The notes beneath the pieces are model-generated. The model was not told the origin of the DNA, made no database searches, and was given only the letters and a program-made list of their open reading frames with translations. Both the position numbers and the translations under genes were made by a program. A stretch of DNA of 54,631 nucleotides from an uncultured Treponema sp. (GTDB lineage: Bacteria; Spirochaetota; Spirochaetia; Treponematales; Treponemataceae), in the NCBI GenBank assembly GCA_947170195.1, contig CAMVSS010000002.1, positions 1 through 54,631 on the forward strand, given 5' to 3'. Each line of letters opens with the position of its first letter. Position 1 is the first letter of the stretch. Positions 43,072 through 52,400 of the stretch are shown piece after piece.

Positions 43072-44292
43072 CTATAATCCTTGTGCCTGTCTGATTAAAT
43101 CTTTAAGTTCGTCCGACTCGTCATATTGCAGAGCTATTTCAAAATCCGCAAGGGCAAGTTTATTTTTATTCTTTGCGAGATATGCAATTCCGCGGTTTTT
43201 ATAAGCAAGACATTTTTCTAATGCTGTTTCAGCATATTTTATTGCCATATTTGAGTCTTCCAAAGCTTTTTTTATATTGTTAAGTTCTTTATAAGTTTCG
43301 CTTCGTGACGAATAGGCAAAACTTGACCTAGGATTTAGTTTTATCGCTTTATTAAAATCATCAAGGGCTTTTTTATATTGCCCCATAAGCAAGTATGTTC
43401 CACCACGTGTATAATAAGCATCTGAAGCGTTTGGAGATGTGTTAATAAATTCATTACACCATTTAAGGGATTTTTCAAAATCATGTGTTCGGGCATACAC
43501 TGACGCCAAAATTTTTATTCCCCAGACAGCTTTGCCACCATTATTGAAATATGTCTCACAATCTGCCACAGCCTTGTCATTTTCAAGTGCTAAATAATAA
43601 ATGGCAGCACGATTTAAATAAGCTTCATTCTTTCCGTTTTGATTAAGTTGAATTGATTCGTTGAAATCAGAGAGAGCATCATTAAAATATCCGAGGTTGT
43701 AATATGCCTTCCCTCGTGAGTTATATTCAACAGCGGATTTTTTTACAAACAATGAAATGGAATAGTTTTTTACAGCCTTTTTATACAATTTCAATTCTGA
43801 ATAGGCATCGCCTTTTATACTAAGGATCTGCTGATTGAATGGAAAATAATATAAAACCTTGTCACATTCTTTGATTGCTAACTCCGGATTAGTTTTGCTG
43901 AGGCACATGAGACGGATAGAAATGCCAATATAATCCTTCGGATTTTTTTTCAGAAAATCTTCGACTGACTGCAAAGCTTTTTCATAGTCGCCATCGGTAT
44001 AAAATTTTATTGTTGGCATAAAGTTTTTTTTCATCTCAGAACTGAAATCGATATTTTGTTTTACTAGTTTTTTCAACTCCTGTACATAAACCGAATCAGG
44101 TGTTTTTTCGAATTGATTGAAGCATTCCTTAGCTTTTTCATAATAATCAGTTTCTAACAGGATTTTCTCCGTCTCATCAAGTATGAGTTTATCTTCATCA
44201 GAAAGCGGAATAGTATCAAATGTCCATTCAATAGAAAAGGCATAGGAAGTTAAAAATATCAGCATCAAAAATGTATATCCGAAACGTTTCAT
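43072..44292 (-). CDS. Exported TPR-repeat protein in an AT-rich island
   Basis: A 406-residue protein with a signal peptide (RFGYTFLMLIFLTSYAFS) and about eight tetratricopeptide repeats, for example AEYNSRGKAYYNLGYFNDAL, ALSDFNESIQLN and SRSETYKELNNIKKALEDSN. Such proteins bind other proteins or scaffold complexes. ATG 44292 has AAAGGAG five bases upstream; an in-frame extension to 44370 would mask the signal peptide. It lies 16 bases after the acidic-protein gene. The codons are much richer in A and T than in the neighbours. Confidence 0.78.
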   Translation of the reverse strand: MKRFGYTFLMLIFLTSYAFSIEWTFDTIPLSDEDKLILDETEKILLETDYYEKAKECFNQFEKTPDSVYVQELKKLVKQNIDFSSEMKKNFMPTIKFYTDGDYEKALQSVEDFLKKNPKDYIGISIRLMCLSKTNPELAIKECDKVLYYFPFNQQILSIKGDAYSELKLYKKAVKNYSISLFVKKSAVEYNSRGKAYYNLGYFNDALSDFNESIQLNQNGKNEAYLNRAAIYYLALENDKAVADCETYFNNGGKAVWGIKILASVYARTHDFEKSLKWCNEFINTSPNASDAYYTRGGTYLLMGQYKKALDDFNKAIKLNPRSSFAYSSRSETYKELNNIKKALEDSNMAIKYAETALEKCLAYKNRGIAYLAKNKNKLALADFEIALQYDESDELKDLIRQAQGL

Positions 44293-44308
44293 AAACAGTC
44301 TCCTTTTT

Positions 44309-44788
44309 TTATGGTTTAAGTTTGATTTCAATAATAATATCTGATGGAACACTAATATCAGACGAATCATTTCTTAAATCACATGGGGTAAGTAAAAGTT
44401 CGTCAGAGTTATTATAATTTGCGACTTTTGATAGAGTTCCTTCTGGTGTTGTTATTATAATTGATGCGTTTTTTGATATTGGTAGACCTATTCCATTTTC
44501 ATCCGTTCCACCAGAGGCTTCGAAGTCACTCTTTATATCTGTAATAAAATCTATAACTGCGGAAAACATATCAGAAAACAAGTCTTCTACATTACTCCAA
44601 AAACTGCCATTTTCATTCTTTGATAATTCTGAGGATTCTTTTCCGTTAGTAGTATTCTCATTTTCATTTAATACGTCATTTGTCTCACATTCTTCATAAT
44701 CGGTATCACTAGATGAAATACGGCTATCGTTTATCGCTTCTTCAGTTGAGGCACAGTCTGTCTCATCATTCTGTAAAACCGTTTGCAA
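44309..44788 (-). CDS. Acidic protein of unknown function in an AT-rich island
   Basis: A 159-residue protein whose first 65 residues are very rich in Asp, Glu, Asn, Ser and Thr. A hydrophobic/aromatic helix follows (WSNVEDLFSDMFSAVIDFIT), then a beta-like end. No signal peptide or known domain was found. The start is TTG 44788, supported by AGAGG four to eight bases upstream and a TATAAT further up. It is the first gene of a two-gene unit with the TPR protein. A partner role is possible but unproven. Confidence 0.5.
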   Translation of the reverse strand: MQTVLQNDETDCASTEEAINDSRISSSDTDYEECETNDVLNENENTTNGKESSELSKNENGSFWSNVEDLFSDMFSAVIDFITDIKSDFEASGGTDENGIGLPISKNASIIITTPEGTLSKVANYNNSDELLLTPCDLRNDSSDISVPSDIIIEIKLKP

Positions 44789-45075
44789 TAAACTACCTCT
44801 AATTATAAAGATATAACGCTAAATAGGTTATTGCAAGAAAATTCTATAATTATCTATGGGGAAATTTTTCGTTAGAAAGTTTGCTGATTTTAACAGGAAT
44901 TTTTATCAGGGGCGTTACGGGGGCGCGGTTCAGGCACAGTCTTCACCGAGACTCGACTAAAAACTTGCCTCGCAAGTTTTTTCGCCTACGGCGACCGTCT
45001 CCCTACCCCGTAGAGGGGGTAGCGGAAAAGGCGAAGCCTTTGTAGCGAGGGGGAGGCTTCCCCCTTTGCTAACTG
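44789..45075. other. Spacer with GC-rich hairpins between the acidic gene and prfA
   Basis: The 287 bases include a TATAAT for the minus-strand acidic gene near 44807, then a GC-rich part (about 44910-45065) with several inverted repeats, among them 44959-44981, a TACCCC/GGGGTA pair and an AGGGGGA/TCCCCCT pair. No gene is seen. Confidence 0.5.
44959..44981 (-). terminator. Terminator after prfA
   Basis: A perfect 10-bp stem (44959-44968 with 44972-44981), 3-base loop and T run on the minus strand lies about 95 bases after the prfA stop. Confidence 0.65.
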
Positions 45076-46152
45076 CTAGCTGTCCAGTGCCTTAAACTCT
45101 TCTTCCTTGGCGTAGACGTTGAGCGCGTCAAGCATTTCGTCCATGTTTCCCATCATAAAGCCCGGCAAATTGTGGAGCGAAAGGTTGATGCGGTGGTCAG
45201 TTACGCGGTCCTGAGGATAGTTGTAGGTGCGGATTTTTTCTGAGCGGTCGCCGTTTCCGACCATGCTCTTTCGGGCAGAAGAACGCTCTGCGTCAAGCTT
45301 TGACTGCTCATAGTCAAACAATCGGGCGCGCAAAACTTCCCATGCCTTTTCCTTATTTTTAATCTGAGACTTCTGATCCTGCTGGATTACGACAATTCCC
45401 GTTGGAATATGTGTGAGTCGAACGGCAGAATCCGTTGTGTTTACACACTGACCGCCTGGTCCTCCAGCGCGCATTACATCAACACGAACGTCGCCAGGAT
45501 TGATTTTAACGTCAGCTTCCTCGGCCTCAGGCAAAACAGCAACCGTAACTGTAGAAGTCTGCAATCTTCCCTGAGATTCTGTTGCAGGAACACGCTGAAC
45601 GCGGTGAACGCCGGATTCCCAGCGCAAAGTTCCGTAAACGAATTTCCCGGTAATCTGAGTAACAATTTTGTTGAATCCGCCGACCTCAGTTTCCTGAGCC
45701 TCGACGTTCTCGTATTTCCAGCCCTTGCGCTCACAGAGGTGAATGTACATTTCCCACATGTCGCGCACGAAAAGAGAAGCCTCGTCGCCGCCCGCAGCCG
45801 AACGGATTTCAAGAATGATGTTTTTTTCGTCGAGCGGATCAGGCGGAATGAGCTTGAGTTTAATCTGCTCTTCGAGCTGAGGAACCTTTTCTTCGAGTTC
45901 TTTGAGCTCCTCTCGAGCCATTTCCTTCATTTCGGCATCATCCTCAGCCGTAATCATCATTTTTGCGTCTTCAATGCCCTGCAAACATTTTCGGTACTCG
46001 TTACCGACCTCAAGAACCGCCGTCAAATGACCGTGTTCACGCATCACATCTTTGTATTTTTTCTGGTCTTTTACCAAATCCGGGTCCTGAACCATCTCGT
46101 TGACTTCAACAAAACGAGCATCCAATTCTGTAAGTTTCTTCAATAAATCCAT
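45076..46152 (-). CDS. prfA: Peptide chain release factor 1
   Basis: A 358-residue class I release factor reading UAA and UAG. The anticodon-like PAT tripeptide is in HRVQRVPATESQG. The peptidyl-tRNA hydrolysis motif is in RAGGPGGQCVNTTDSAVRLT. ATG 46152 gives the usual length; the frame extends to a TTG at 46170. It is followed by a terminator and the AT-rich island, with prmC beyond, an arrangement unlike the usual prfA-prmC pair. Confidence 0.95.
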   Translation of the reverse strand: MDLLKKLTELDARFVEVNEMVQDPDLVKDQKKYKDVMREHGHLTAVLEVGNEYRKCLQGIEDAKMMITAEDDAEMKEMAREELKELEEKVPQLEEQIKLKLIPPDPLDEKNIILEIRSAAGGDEASLFVRDMWEMYIHLCERKGWKYENVEAQETEVGGFNKIVTQITGKFVYGTLRWESGVHRVQRVPATESQGRLQTSTVTVAVLPEAEEADVKINPGDVRVDVMRAGGPGGQCVNTTDSAVRLTHIPTGIVVIQQDQKSQIKNKEKAWEVLRARLFDYEQSKLDAERSSARKSMVGNGDRSEKIRTYNYPQDRVTDHRINLSLHNLPGFMMGNMDEMLDALNVYAKEEEFKALDS

Positions 46153-46321
46153 AGCAAAAGATTCTACCAAATTGTAGCGATTGTGAAAATATGCGTAAAA
46201 AAGGAAACCTGGGACATCCGCGCACTGGCGAGTTTTTATTAAAAAAGTTTAGTTGTTGTTGCAATAGCTATCCACATCATTCCGCTCAACATGCACTGGA
46301 AAATCCATTTATAATCTTCTG

Positions 46322-46867
46322 TCAGAACTCTTTATATTCTTCCTCATTTTTTTCTTGTATAATTCCATAGTTCTCAAGCGCATCATAATCAAATCTTGCA
46401 TAATCTTTTTTATTTCTAAATAATTCGAACAATTCATGATTCTGTGAGTATAAATACAAAGCGTAGTTTATATTTTTTAATGTTACTTCCGATTTCTCAC
46501 AATCCATACCGTACGGTGCAGAATCAAATATATGAAAAGTTTCATTTTCATCAATAAATATGGTTAAACTCTGATTTCCCGGCATTCGTATATAGTCATC
46601 AGCTGGAAATGTCAATTTATAATACTTGCAGGGAATTATATAAGTTCCGTTCAGAGTGTCCCAAACCGTAAAGTCCATGCTGTTGAATTTAACAAAATAA
46701 CGGTTCTCTATCAGAAAAAATGAAATATAAAACCCTATTATAAAAATTACTGCGAAAAATTTAAAAAAACAATGACTTAGGTACATTACCAAAGCGAGAA
46801 AAAATTTAAAAATCGTACTAAAAAAATCACAGAGTGTATAAAACAGGCGTTTAATATTTAACAGCAT
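46322..46867 (-). CDS. Small membrane protein of unknown function
   Basis: A 181-residue protein with a hydrophobic N-terminal region containing about two membrane segments (within residues 8-55), followed by a soluble part of about 120 residues rich in Tyr, Asp and Glu. ATG 46867 is preferred; the frame extends to 46996 but that extension is Cys-rich and unlikely. The gene is AT-rich and has no known domain. It may be a further accessory gene near prfA. Confidence 0.5.
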   Translation of the reverse strand: MLLNIKRLFYTLCDFFSTIFKFFLALVMYLSHCFFKFFAVIFIIGFYISFFLIENRYFVKFNSMDFTVWDTLNGTYIIPCKYYKLTFPADDYIRMPGNQSLTIFIDENETFHIFDSAPYGMDCEKSEVTLKNINYALYLYSQNHELFELFRNKKDYARFDYDALENYGIIQEKNEEEYKEF

Positions 46868-47106
46868 ATCAAACTCACATTCCAATAAAAGGCGACCAGA
46901 AGCCGACTCTGTTTTTTTCCACCCCGATAAGACGTAAACTTCCAGTGCGATATTACAACACGGCAAGTCGACACAATCCCCCCGCAAAAAAAACATCCAC
47001 AGACCAGCACCGATTTTTACAGATTTTATTTAATCCGTGTCCATCCGCGCAAACCTGTGGATTTATTTTACTACAAAGAGGCAGAAATATTCAATTTGTC
47101 AGAAAA

Positions 47107-49194
47107 TTAAACCTTAAACTGGTCAATCTGAGAACTGATTTCAGAAATTGAATCATTCATCCTGGCGGCCATTCCGTTTAAGGCGGCTCCGGTTTCGTTG
47201 ATCTTTTTTGCACCAATGCTCATCTCTTCCATACCGGTCGTCATGGTCATCGCCGCGTTCTGCAAAAGCTGAACTTCGTTGCGAATCATTTTGTTTCCTT
47301 CTTCCATCTCAAGGGATGCGTTTCGAACTTCTACAGTGCTGTCGTTCATATTGTGAAGGGCTTCGGTTATCTGCTTTGAACCTTCGTTCTGCTCTTCCAT
47401 AGCGGCCTTAATCTGTATGACGAGCGCATCTGTTTCTTCAAGTTTTCTAAACACGGCCTCAAATGCAAGGCTAGATTCATTTGAAGCGGAAACCACTTCG
47501 GTAATTGAATCACGAATATTATTAAGCTGATCTCCAATCGTCTTTGACTGAACTGTTGAAGTTTCAGAGAGTTTTCGGATTTCGTCCGCAACAACAGCAA
47601 ATCCTTTTCCGGCTTCGCCCGCATGAGCCGCCTCAATCGCCGCGTTCATGGCAAGCAAGTTTGTCTGACTTGCAATCGCAGAAATCGCAACGTTCGCCTC
47701 CTGAAGCATCTGCGACTGACTCTCAATTTTGGTGATACGTTCGTTTACAGCCCTTTGCTTTTCAATTCCAGTATGAGAATCTGCACGCAAATCATTAAAA
47801 GACTGCGCCATTTTATCAACAGAATTATTTACGGAAGAAATATTTCCAATCATTTCCTCAACAGCGGCACTCGCCTGAGTAACACCGGCTGACTGGCCTT
47901 CTATCATTTTTTCAAGGGATTCGATGTTTGATGCGATTTCATTTACAGCACCCGCCGTTTGAGATACAGATTGATTTTGAGTTTCAATCTGCCTTTTCAT
48001 GGAATCTATGTTTGCAATGATTTGCGTAATCGAACTTGCGGTATCATCGACACTCGCATTCATATCAGAACCGACAATACCAAGATTTTCGTTTGACTGC
48101 TTTACGTTTGAAATTATATCCTGCAATTTTTCTGCAAATCTATTGAATCCTTTTACAACGTTTCCGATTTCGTCATTGGAAGTAACGACGATACGCTTTG
48201 TTAAATCTGCATTTCCGCTGGCGATTTCCGTTATTGAATTATCAACAGCTTTAAGCGGCTTTAAGTTTACTCCTATTATAATGATGCTTATTATGCTGGC
48301 AAATATCAAAACCGCAATCACAACAAAGGTCATCGAGAACGTCATGCGCTTTATGACACCAAAAAATTCGTCATACGGTGCCATGCAAAATACAGCCCAC
48401 TCGCTGTCTTCACTAACAGGACAATACGAAGCGACCATTTTCTTTTTGCGGTGCGGCTCATAAAAACTCTTGTAGGCCGTCTTGCCGCTCATGGTTTCAA
48501 CTATCGCTTCATTCATTGCACCTGTGGTTACATCTTTTAGAACCTGCCCCTCTTCCACATATTTTACATTTGAATCAGCAACAGTTTTTCCGTTTTTCAT
48601 GTTGATTATAAAAGGATGACTGTCTTTTCCGATAGTAATGTCCTGACACAAGGCAGAAAGGGTATCTCCATAAAAAACCGCCGCTACAACGCCTGATATT
48701 TTGTTGGAATACAAATCGTAAACAGGAACGGAGTAAAAAATCATGAGTTTTCCGACTATAGGGCTGAAATTAGGGTCTGAAACGAAGTGTTCTCCTGCAA
48801 AAGCCCTGATGAAATATTCTCGCTTTGAACAGTCTGCAAGCGCTCCATCACCTGTAATTGACATTCCGTTTTTGTCGTAAAATGTGATGTTCTCATACTT
48901 TGAATCGATCGTCTTTGCACCAACAATGATCGAAACTTTTTCTTCCATAGATATTGAAGGATTTCGAATAACGGACATGCTCGCAAGCGCATCGAGCATA
49001 CGGAATTCCCTCTCGTTTGCATCACGAACTTGAACGGCAACTTTTTCAGATATACCGGTAATAGTCTGCTCTACAGAATCTTCCAAAGCATTCGTTGACA
49101 TGGAATAAGCAAGAAAACCAAGAATTCCGTTGGAAACAATGATAAGCCCAAGCAAAAGCCCCAGGAGCTTCGCTTTTAAACTTGTCGATTTCAT
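47107..49194 (-). CDS. Methyl-accepting chemotaxis protein
   Basis: A 695-residue chemoreceptor. An N-terminal membrane segment (residues 8-30), a periplasmic dCache-type sensor (about 35-280, with [13 protein letters not shown] and [18 protein letters not shown]), a second membrane segment (about 287-310), a HAMP domain ([20 protein letters not shown]) and a signalling part with the conserved tip [20 protein letters not shown]. It should pass ligand signals to CheW/CheA. The ligand is unknown. A very good GGAGGAG ribosome-binding site supports the start. No other chemotaxis gene is adjacent. Confidence 0.94.
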   Translation of the reverse strand: MKSTSLKAKLLGLLLGLIIVSNGILGFLAYSMSTNALEDSVEQTITGISEKVAVQVRDANEREFRMLDALASMSVIRNPSISMEEKVSIIVGAKTIDSKYENITFYDKNGMSITGDGALADCSKREYFIRAFAGEHFVSDPNFSPIVGKLMIFYSVPVYDLYSNKISGVVAAVFYGDTLSALCQDITIGKDSHPFIINMKNGKTVADSNVKYVEEGQVLKDVTTGAMNEAIVETMSGKTAYKSFYEPHRKKKMVASYCPVSEDSEWAVFCMAPYDEFFGVIKRMTFSMTFVVIAVLIFASIISIIIIGVNLKPLKAVDNSITEIASGNADLTKRIVVTSNDEIGNVVKGFNRFAEKLQDIISNVKQSNENLGIVGSDMNASVDDTASSITQIIANIDSMKRQIETQNQSVSQTAGAVNEIASNIESLEKMIEGQSAGVTQASAAVEEMIGNISSVNNSVDKMAQSFNDLRADSHTGIEKQRAVNERITKIESQSQMLQEANVAISAIASQTNLLAMNAAIEAAHAGEAGKGFAVVADEIRKLSETSTVQSKTIGDQLNNIRDSITEVVSASNESSLAFEAVFRKLEETDALVIQIKAAMEEQNEGSKQITEALHNMNDSTVEVRNASLEMEEGNKMIRNEVQLLQNAAMTMTTGMEEMSIGAKKINETGAALNGMAARMNDSISEISSQIDQFKV

Positions 49195-49358
49195 AAATTT
49201 CTCCTCCGATTATTTTTAGTATAAACTGCCGATAGCATTTTTTAAAGAAAAAACGTCAAAAATTAATTTCCTTCAAGAAAATTGCGCACAAGTAATTTTC
49301 TTTTTCTTATTGAAAACTTCCTATTAAATAGTTATCATAAAGAACTCTATTAAAAAAA

Positions 49359-49404
49359 GTGCTGATTTTTAGATTTGTCAAAAAAAAGACATTCGCATCA
49401 GCAC
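49359..49404 (+). promoter_or_regulatory. Hairpin in the leader of the activase-like gene
   Basis: A perfect 8-bp outer stem (49359-49366 with 49397-49404) encloses a TGTC/GACA inner stem. It ends 25 bases before the ATG of the 1524-residue gene. It could control translation or mRNA stability. Confidence 0.4.
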
Positions 49405-49429
49405 ATGCATATTTTTAAGGAAGTTCCCA

Positions 49430-52400
49430 ATGGAAACAGCAAATACAGTATTTACTCCGGCAGTTACACCTATCAGAATTGGTATCGATGTCGGCTCCAC
49501 AACAGTTAAAGTCGTTTGTATAGACGAAAACGACAAAATGATTTATGGAGATTATCAGCGTCACCGCGCCGATATCCGCAATACGATCATCACTGTTGTA
49601 ACACAGGCTTTGAATGAGATCGAAAAATCTGCAAAACTTGGCGATAAGCATACTGTTTCCGTAAAAGTCACCGGTTCAGGCGGATTATCCGTATCTCAGT
49701 GGCTCGACATTCCTTTCATTCAGGAAGTAGTCGCGGCAACCACAGCCGTCAAAAAACTCATTCCACAGACAGATGTAGTAATCGAGCTCGGCGGTGAGGA
49801 TGCAAAAATCACATATTTCACTGGCGGCGTTGAGCAGCGAATGAACGGTACTTGTGCCGGCGGTACGGGTGCATTCATCGACCAGATGGCAGCCCTTCTC
49901 GAAACTGACGCACCAGGTCTCAACAAGCTTGCAGCAGGATGCAAGCAGATTTACCCGATCGCAGCACGATGCGGCGTTTTCGCAAAGACAGACGTTCAGC
50001 CTCTCATCAATGAGGGCGCGCGACGAGAAGATATCGCCGCTTCTATTTTCCAGGCAGTAGTCAACCAGACAATCTCAGGTCTTGCGTGCGGCAAACCGAT
50101 CCGCGGTCATGTTGCATTTCTCGGAGGTCCGCTCCACTTCCTCGACCAGCTCCGGGTTCGCTTTATAGAAACCCTCAAGCTCAAAGATGACGAAATCATC
50201 GTTCCGGAAGACAGCCAACTTTTCGTAGCTGCCGGTTCTGCTTATTCAGCAGAAAAAGTCTGCAATCCGCTCTCTTCTTCAATGCCAAAAAGCTTCCCTA
50301 CAATCAAAGATTTCCGCGACTCGCTCAAGAATCTTGAAGGAGCAGAGCTCAACGAAGTACAGCGTCTCGATCCGCTTTTCGTCGATGAAGAAGATCTGGC
50401 AAAATTCCGCGCACGTCACGGCGAGGACAAGGCGAAACGCGCTGATCTGAACGCCGAACATGGCGCACTTTTCTTGGGTCTCGATGCAGGCTCAACGACC
50501 ACAAAAGCAGTCCTCATCAACAAAAAGGGCGAAATTCTGTGGGACTTCTACGATGTAAATGCGGGAAATCCTGTCGATCTGGCAGTCCGCGTTCTCAAAG
50601 ATTTGTATAAAATCCTGCCAAAAGACTGCTACATCGCGCGCGCTGTTTCTACAGGTTACGGCGAAGCACTTTTCCAGGCAGCTTTGGGCGTTGATGCGGG
50701 CGAAGTTGAAACAATCACTCACTACCGAGCCGCAGAATTCTTTGTCCCTGGCGTTGAGTTCCTTCTCGACATCGGCGGTCAGGACATGAAGTGCCTCCGA
50801 ATGAAGGACGGTGCAATCACTTCTATTCAGCTCAACGAAGCATGTTCAGCAGGATGTGGTTCATTCCTTGCAAACTTCGCAAACTCAATGAACCTCGATA
50901 TCCGAGAATTCTCAAAACGCGCACTTCTCGCTAAAAAGCCGGTCGATTTGGGTTCACGATGTACAGTCTTCATGAACAGCCGCGTAAAACAGGCTCAGAA
51001 AGAAGGTGCCACAATCGATGACATTTCGGCAGGCCTTTCTTATTCAGTAATCAAAAACGCTCTTTTCAAGGTAATCAAACTCCGCCGCGCTTCAGAAATC
51101 GGCACAAAGGTTGTCGTTCAGGGCGGCACATTCTACAATGATGCGGTTCTCCGTGCATTTGAAAAAATCGCGGGCGTAAATGTATTCCGACCTGATGTTG
51201 CGGGTCTCATGGGCGCATACGGTTCGGCACTCATCGCTTACGACCAGTGGTGCGACCTCACTGCTCCAAAACCGGGGCAGGAAAAGAACTGGACTCCGCC
51301 GAAGATCGTTTCAAACATCGCAACTCTTGAGCAGCTCGAATCATTCAAAGTCGATCTGGAACTCACACGATGCGGCGGCTGTCAGAACAACTGTCTTCTC
51401 ACAATCAACACATTCACTACAAACGGTGCAAAACGCCAGTTCATCACGGGCAACCGATGTGAAAAGGGATTGGAGCGTCATCAGCTCAAAGACGAAAACG
51501 CTCAGACAGTTGACGGCTCAAACAAAGAAAACACAGGCGTTGAGTCAACAGGCTTCGAATTGCCGAACCTCTTCGACTGGAAGTACAAACGACTCTTCAA
51601 CCACTACATTCCGCTCAAGCCGGAAGAAGCTCCTATGGGCTCAGTCGGAATTCCGCGCGTCCTCAACATGTACGAGAATTATCCGCTCTGGTTCACCGTA
51701 TTCACAAAACTCGGCTTCCAGGTAAAAACTTCTCCACGCTCAAGCCGAATGATTTACGAGCGCGGAATCGATTCTATTCCATCAGAGTCGGTCTGCTACC
51801 CTGCAAAAATCTCTCACGGTCACATGGAATCGCTCCTCAAGATGGGATGCAAATTCATATTCTATCCGTGTATTCCTTACGAAAAAGTCGAGGACAAGGG
51901 CGCAGGAAACCACTACAACTGTCCTGTCGTAACTTCATATCCAGAAGTCCTCAAGCACAACCTCGACTCAATCAACGAGGCAAAAGACCTTCTCTTCATG
52001 AATCCGTTCTTGCCGATTTATGATTTGCCTCGCCTGCGCGAGCGAGTCTACGAAGAGCTTCACAAGCACTTCCCGACTCTGACAAAAGAGCAGGTTTTTG
52101 AAGCTGTTGACGAGGGTTGGAAAGAACAGGAACAGTTCAAGATTGACACCCAGCGGGCAGCCGAAGAAGCATTGGAGCAGCTCGTCGTTACGGGCGGTAA
52201 CGGTATCGTACTTGCAGGCCGACCATATCACCTCGACCCGGAAATCAACCACGGTATCCCGGAAATGATTCACGGTCTCGGTCTTGCAGTATTCACGGAA
52301 GATTCAGTTGCGCACTTAGGCTCAATCGAACGTCCGTTGCGAATCATCGACCAGTGGACATACCACAACCGATTGTACCGCGCGGCAAATTTCGTATCCG

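Noticed and set aside
45409-46146. 245-codon ORF on the plus strand opposite prfA
   Set aside because: prfA on the other strand is unmistakable. The opposite frame lies open because of its codon pattern.
46980-47070. Short repeated ATCCG(T/C)G motifs near the end of the chemoreceptor gene
   Set aside because: They suggest a small intergenic repeat, but there is one occurrence with no clear boundaries or pairing.
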